Assembly (NCBI GenBank): GCA_030433055.1
Contig: JAUILJ010000243.1
Coordinates: forward strand, 1-9,291
DNA from: Polyangia bacterium
Lineage (GTDB): Bacteria > Myxococcota_A > Polyangia > Polyangiales > Polyangiaceae
DNA: 9,291 nt
Reading direction: 5' to 3'
Below are positions 5,769 to 9,291 of the stretch, piece after piece (positions within the stretch are counted from its first letter, which is position 1; each line of letters opens with the position of its first letter). A model generated the notes under the pieces. The model was not told where the DNA came from. It made no database searches and was given only the letters and a program-made list of their open reading frames with translations. The translations under genes and the position numbers were made by a program.

Positions 5769-7027
5769 ATGGCTATTGCACTCGACCAGGATCTGAATCC
5801 GCCTGCCACGCGACAGCGCGCTGCGAAGTCCCCCAAGGCCGGCTCCGAAGCTGAGCTGAGGCGTGAGCTCGAGCTGTACAAGCGTTGGTTCGGCGTCATC
5901 GCGCAGGTGTGCGAGGGGGCCGCCGCGGGCAACCTCGAAGGGCGGGTGTTGCGCTGCGATCAAGCCGGCGAGATCGGACGCACGGCGCAGGCGGTGAATC
6001 ACTTGCTCGATGTGACAGAGACGTTCATCCGGGACACTAAGGCCACCCTGGAGTATGCGGAGACGGAAGGTTTTTCCGTAAGGTATTGTTGAATGGTTAC
6101 CCCGGCAGCTTCAGGCAGGCTGGCGAGATCATCAACCACGCCACCGTCGAGATGTCCAATCAGCGCCAGGCTCTCGAACAAGCCGATCGCCGCCGAATGC
6201 AGCTCGCGGATGAGTTCGAGAACCAGATTCAAAGCGTTATCGCCAACGTCGCGAGTTCATCGACGCAAATGCAATCCACCGCAGAATCGCTGGCTGCCCT
6301 GGCTGCCACGACCAATGAGGAATCTCGAGCGGTTGCCTCGGCGGCGGACGAGACTGCCCTCAGCGTGCAGACCGTGGCTTCCGCGATCGAAGAGCTGAGC
6401 GCCTGCGCGAGCGAGATTGGCCGTCAGGTTCAAGATGCGGAGGGCATCGTTCGAGATGCCGTTCAAGGCGCCGATGACAGCTCCGCGGTGGTCGGAGGCT
6501 TGGCGAAGGCGAGCTCCGAGGTCGGCGATGCCATCGCGCTCATCGCCCATGTCGCCAAGCAGACCAACATGCTCGCCCTGAACGCGACGATCGAGGCGGC
6601 GCGCGCCGGTGAGGTGGGCAAGGGCTTTGCGGTCGTCGCGAGCGAGGTCAAGAGCCTCGCCCGGCAGACCAGCTCGGCGACGGAGAGTATCTCGGGGCTC
6701 ATCCAATCCATTCAGCTGGCCACCGGCGAAGGCGTGGCCGCCGTGGGGCAGATCGACTCCACCATCCGCGGTCTCGACGTGATCACCAACGTGATCGCCA
6801 ACAGCGTGCGGGAACAACGCGCGGCGACTCAGGAGATCAGCGTCAACCTCCAGCAAGCGGCGATTGGCACCCAGGAGGTGTCGCGGAGCGTTGTCGTCGT
6901 GAGCCAGACCGCAGACGAGACCAGCACCGCCGCTTCCGCTCTGCTCGAGGCCGCAGAGGCGCTCTCTGCCCAATCCGAGGCGCTGCTGCAGGCGACCCAG
7001 AGCTTCCTCGCTGCCGTGCGCGCCTAG
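5769..7027 (+). pseudogene. Second soluble chemoreceptor (tandem HAMP-like + MCP signalling domain), split by a -1 frameshift
   Basis: Two reading frames make one receptor. The first, from ATG 5769, has a polar N-terminus and a HAMP-like segment (QVCEGAAAGNLEGRVLRC, then LLDVTETFIRDTKATLEYA). It would stop at TGA 6090-6092. The second frame continues to TAG 7025-7027 and, read back past its first possible TTG start at 6086, gives GRFFRKVLLNGYPGSFRQAG, the natural continuation (second HAMP-like unit). One extra base near the T run at 6071-6075 restores a single 419-residue protein. The signalling tip KQTNMLALNATIEAARAGE (from base 6557) and GKGFAVVASEV are intact, as is a candidate methylation region around AIEELSACASE. 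There is no transmembrane segment and no CheR pentapeptide. The gene follows the PAS gene by five bases. The break may be a sequencing or assembly error, a real mutation or recoding; if it is an error, this is an intact gene. Confidence 0.8.
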
Positions 7028-7028
7028 C

Positions 7029-7045
7029 AGGCCGCTCGCGGGCCT
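7029..7045. terminator. Weak stem-loop between convergent genes
   Basis: AGGCC (7029-7033) can pair with GGCCT (7041-7045) around a seven-base loop. It lies in the 23-base gap between the stop codons of the receptor and the permease, the expected place for a bidirectional terminator. The stem is short and no T tract follows on either strand, so intrinsic termination is only a possibility. Confidence 0.2.
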
Positions 7046-7050
7046 CCAGC

Positions 7051-7770
7051 TCAGTGCCCGATGCCGAACAGCGCGAGGCTCACGCACGCGATCAGCGTGG
7101 CGTACTCCAGTCGGTTTCCTTTAATCCGTGAGGAAACTGATCTCAGCCGCCTGCCGATGAAGTTGCCGCTCAGGATCGCCGCGGCCGTGATCAGGCTGAG
7201 GCCCGCAAGGTGCGGCGTGAACAACCCGCCAGCGCCGTAGCCGATGATGCGCCCGAAGTGCATGGCGACCGCGCACGCGGATACGCTAGCCACGTACGCC
7301 TCTCCCGAGAGCCCCAGGGCCAAGAGGAGCGGCGCCACCAACAACCCAGCGCCACCGGCGGCCCCGTTGAGCGCCCCAATGAAGCTGCCCGCTGGGGCCA
7401 TTGCCCACGGACGTGGCCTCAGCCGAACCCAGCCGAGGGCTCGCGCGATCGCCAGCAGCGTCATCAGCACCAGCAACCAGCGGGTGAGCGTAGGCGGTGC
7501 GAAGCTGACCAGCAGTCCACCCACCAGGCTGCCTGGAATGGCTGCGACGGCGAACGGCCCGATCGTCGCCCAGGCCACGCTGCTGCGAAACAGGAACAGC
7601 CGATGCAAGTTCCCGAGCAGCAGCGCTGGCGCAGTACAGGCGAGCGCCTCCGCTGGGCTCCATGCGATGGACAGCACCAGCAGTAGCACCATCCCGCCCC
7701 CCATCCCGCTGAGCGTCGTCAGCACACCGGCGAATGTGCCCATCAGGAGCAACAGCAACAGCGTTTCCAT
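7051..7770 (-). CDS. TauE/SafE-family membrane permease
   Basis: A 239-residue, very hydrophobic inner-membrane protein with about seven or eight predicted membrane segments. It has the duplicated architecture of the TauE/SafE (DUF81) family. In the first half, GVLTTLSGMGGGMVLLLVL (about residues 15-33) precedes a helix with LLLGNLHRLFLFR. In the second half, FIGALNGAAGGAGLLVAPL (about 130-148) precedes AVAMHFGRIIGY. These glycine-rich segments are the family signature. Relatives export sulfite, sulfoacetate or other small organic anions, but the substrate cannot be told from sequence. The start ATG (complement of 7768-7770) has no strong ribosome binding site. It is divergent from the lysR gene across 81 bases and probably regulated by it. 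It is convergent with the chemotaxis operon and appears functionally unrelated to it. Confidence 0.87.
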   Translation of the reverse strand: METLLLLLLMGTFAGVLTTLSGMGGGMVLLLVLSIAWSPAEALACTAPALLLGNLHRLFLFRSSVAWATIGPFAVAAIPGSLVGGLLVSFAPPTLTRWLLVLMTLLAIARALGWVRLRPRPWAMAPAGSFIGALNGAAGGAGLLVAPLLLALGLSGEAYVASVSACAVAMHFGRIIGYGAGGLFTPHLAGLSLITAAAILSGNFIGRRLRSVSSRIKGNRLEYATLIACVSLALFGIGH

Positions 7771-7851
7771 TCACTGGATCTGCGCTCTGCCGCTAGTTCC
7801 GTCCAATCGATAGTTCGTGCAAGTTCCATCTGAAAAACTTATGGTTAACCG
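7771..7851. promoter_or_regulatory. Shared divergent promoter region of permease and lysR genes
   Basis: This 81-base region separates two divergent start codons and must hold both promoters. It is clearly more A/T-rich than its neighbours near the lysR end (7821-7850). I see no convincing -35/-10 pair; TTGCAC on the minus strand (complement of 7818-7823) is a possible -35 for the permease without a good -10. It contains the dyad listed separately and a perfect GGTTAACC palindrome at 7843-7850, directly before the lysR start. Confidence 0.5.
7821..7840. promoter_or_regulatory. Candidate LysR-type operator (dyad with T-N11-A)
   Basis: AAGTT (7821-7825) and AACTT (7836-7840) form a perfect 5-base inverted repeat with a 10-base spacer, and contain the T-N11-A spacing typical of LysR-type binding sites. 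It lies 11 bases before the lysR start and about 50 bases before the permease start, a position suited to autorepression and activation of the divergent gene. Binding is inferred. Confidence 0.4.
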
Positions 7852-8742
7852 ATGCTCGACGATCTTCGACACCTGCTCCTGGTGGTGGAGCACGGCACGT
7901 TCACCGCCGCTGCGCAGCACGCTCACCTGAGCCAACCGGCCTTCAGCGCCTCGATTCAGCGCCTGGAGGAGCACTTCGGCGCGCGGCTCCTGTTGCGAGG
8001 CCGTCGTGGGGCCGCGCTCACCGCTGCTGGACGTGCGCTGCTGCCGCGGGCACAGCTAGCGCTCAACGCGTTGAGTGACGGTCGACGTGCGATCGAGGAG
8101 CTCGAGTCCTTGGCGCGGGGCGAAGTTCGCATCGGGGCGGGCGCTACCGCCGCGACGTATCTCCTGCCACCGCTGCTCGCTCACTATCGCAAGACCTATC
8201 CAGGCGTGCGCATCGTGATGCGCGAGCTGAGCACGCCAGCGCTCGAGGCACAGCTCGCGCAGGGGCAGCTGGATCTCTGTGTGGTCAGCGGCCCGGATGG
8301 CGAAACCTGGCAGTGGGACGAGTTCATACTCGTCGGCGCGCCAGGGGCAGAGTGGAGCGTGGAGGATCCTGGGGTGCCCTTCATCACCTTCGGTCAGGGG
8401 ACCACGACGCGGAGCGTGCTCGAAGAATATTTTCCGCGTGCGGAAATCGTAATGGAGCTCGGGAGCATCGCCGCCGCGAAGGGGCACGTGCGTGAGGGCA
8501 TGGGGGTCGCGCTGATCAGTCGGGCTGCGGTGCTTCGGGATTTGGGCCAGGGGCACCTGGTTGAGCTCCCTCACCCCCAAACCCCGATCCCCAGGGAACT
8601 GACGCTGCTCCACCGCGGCGTAGAGAGCCTGCCGCCAGCTGCTCGGGCGTTGCGTGAGCTGATGCTCAGCTGGCAGCCGGTAGAGGAGGGGCCGCGGCGC
8701 CCGAAGCGTGGCAGTCGGGCACGCAAGAAGCGGCTAAAGTAG
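7852..8742 (+). CDS. LysR-type transcriptional regulator
   Basis: A 296-residue LysR-family regulator, standard length. The N-terminal winged helix-turn-helix (residues 1-60) is clear: LLVVEHGTFTAAAQHAHLSQ, PAFSASIQRLEEHFGARLLL and RGAALTAAGRALLPRA. A linker helix follows to about residue 85. The effector-binding domain starts at EVRIGAGATAATYLLPPLLA and includes the two-lobe pattern (LDLCVVSG; MGVALISRAAVLRDLGQGHL). It binds DNA as an oligomer and responds to a small molecule that cannot be named here. The last 17 residues are strongly basic (PRRPKRGSRARKKRLK), an unusual tail for the family; this part overlaps the convergent ATPase gene. The ATG at 7852 gives the canonical family N-terminus but has no ribosome binding site. 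By position it most likely controls itself and the divergent permease. Confidence 0.92.
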   Translation: MLDDLRHLLLVVEHGTFTAAAQHAHLSQPAFSASIQRLEEHFGARLLLRGRRGAALTAAGRALLPRAQLALNALSDGRRAIEELESLARGEVRIGAGATAATYLLPPLLAHYRKTYPGVRIVMRELSTPALEAQLAQGQLDLCVVSGPDGETWQWDEFILVGAPGAEWSVEDPGVPFITFGQGTTTRSVLEEYFPRAEIVMELGSIAAAKGHVREGMGVALISRAAVLRDLGQGHLVELPHPQTPIPRELTLLHRGVESLPPAARALRELMLSWQPVEEGPRRPKRGSRARKKRLK

Positions 8743-9291
8743 CTGGGAAAGCTCGCGGATCGCCTCGGGGGTCTGGGCGTCCTTCAGCAGCAGCGGGAGC
8801 CTGACCCGATCTGCGTTCAGGCGCTCCAGGCGCACCAGGCTATCGGCTTGGACATGCTCACGGATCGCGCGGCGCACACCACCGCTGATCGCTTCGTCAC
8901 CAGGTTTGCTTCGGTCGAGGTCGTGGTCGCCCAGGAGCACTGTCCGCTCGTGCTCGCTGAACAGCTCATCGATCACGCCGTTGATGACTAGCCGGGCCAC
9001 CGGCAGCTTGAGCTCGGACTCCAGCGCCTCGAACAGCTCGATGGTCTCGTTGGTCGGCATGTCTTCGGGCAGCGTCACCACGATAACGCCGCTCTGCTCG
9101 GGGTCCTGGAACATCTTCCAGGAGACGTACGCAAAGGCCGTTCGCTGCTGGACCGAGTGCTGCGACATGTGCCCCGAGTCCTCGCGCTTGAGCGCCACGA
9201 GGCTGGTCGCCGCCAGCGGGCCTGCCACAACGCCCAGCACCAGCAACCCGCTGAGCACCGGGCCGCGTAGACGCTTGGGGAGCTGCACGGC
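8734..9291 (-). CDS. ArsA/Get3-like anion-transporting ATPase, C-terminal part (5' end outside window)
   Basis: The frame is open through the window edge, so the visible 185 or so residues are the C-terminal portion; the GTG near 9288 is internal. The Walker A and switch motifs would lie upstream of this part and are not visible. The recognisable segment is GVIVVTLPEDMPTNETIEL (about residues 68-86 counted from that GTG), the ArsA-family strand and helix with the conserved PE...ET, followed by LPVARLVINGVIDELFSEHE, where the Asn lies in the family's nucleotide-base region. The end LPLLLKDAQTPEAIRELSQL is the usual family C-terminus. Such P-loop ATPases serve in arsenite efflux, tail-anchored protein handling, or as uncharacterised bacterial paralogues, which are common in Myxococcota; no arsenic-resistance neighbour is visible. 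The stop codon lies inside the end of the convergent lysR gene, with a 9-base overlap. Confidence 0.7.
   Translation of the reverse strand, partial: AVQLPKRLRGPVLSGLLVLGVVAGPLAATSLVALKREDSGHMSQHSVQQRTAFAYVSWKMFQDPEQSGVIVVTLPEDMPTNETIELFEALESELKLPVARLVINGVIDELFSEHERTVLLGDHDLDRSKPGDEAISGGVRRAIREHVQADSLVRLERLNADRVRLPLLLKDAQTPEAIRELSQLL

Noticed and set aside
2353..6639. Near-identical 20-base stretches shared by the two receptor genes (2353-2372 with 6590-6609; 2383-2402 with 6620-6639)
   Set aside because: They encode the highly conserved signalling tip (IEAARAG and KGFAVVA); protein conservation with the same codon bias explains them without a mobile repeat.
6257..7087. Long minus-strand open frame opposite the second receptor
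   Set aside because: Its translation is low-complexity Arg/Gly/Leu-rich and mirrors the MCP hairpin; it also runs across the end of the permease gene.
7210..7813. Plus-strand open frames opposite the permease gene
   Set aside because: They are Pro/Gln/Arg-rich with no domain, whereas the minus strand encodes a clear multi-pass membrane protein with family motifs.

Overview
The window is GC-rich DNA with dense, mostly co-directional protein genes and a strong third-position G/C preference. The gene set (soluble chemoreceptors, a CheA ending in two CheW-like domains, a CheX phosphatase, an Aer-like PAS protein) fits a high-GC Gram-negative of the Myxococcota or another former deltaproteobacterial group. 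This taxonomic guess is inferred from style and content only; no rRNA or other marker gene is present.

Positions 1-7027 (+ strand) are one chemotaxis operon. In order it encodes the C-terminal part of a CheA kinase with tandem CheW-like domains (cut by the window start), CheW, a soluble PAS-like/HAMP-like chemoreceptor, CheB methylesterase, CheR methyltransferase, a CheX-family CheY-P phosphatase, a stand-alone Aer/CetB-type PAS protein, and a second soluble chemoreceptor. Several junctions are 1-4 base stop/start overlaps, so the genes are probably translationally coupled. Together they could form a mainly cytoplasmic array: the receptors hold CheW and CheA, CheR and CheB adapt the receptors, CheX ends the signal, and the PAS protein probably feeds redox or energy state to its neighbour receptor. 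CheY, CheD and the catalytic part of CheA are not in the window.

The second receptor is broken by a -1 frameshift near a run of five T at 6071-6075. On either side of it the two reading frames join into one continuous HAMP-like/MCP protein of about 419 residues. Beside the separate PAS gene, this resembles the split CetA/CetB energy-taxis receptor. The CheB receiver domain is also unusual: it lacks one of the Mg-binding acidic residues and the MP-x-MDG loop, while its esterase catalytic residues are intact.

Positions 7051-8742 hold a divergent pair: a TauE/SafE-family membrane permease (- strand) and a LysR-type regulator (+ strand). Their 81-base shared intergenic region carries a LysR-type dyad. 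Positions 8734-9291 (- strand) hold the 3' part of an ArsA/Get3-like ATPase, convergent with the lysR gene and overlapping its end by 9 bases. No tRNA, rRNA, CRISPR array, insertion sequence or integration site is visible, and no gene-free stretch exceeds about 100 bases.
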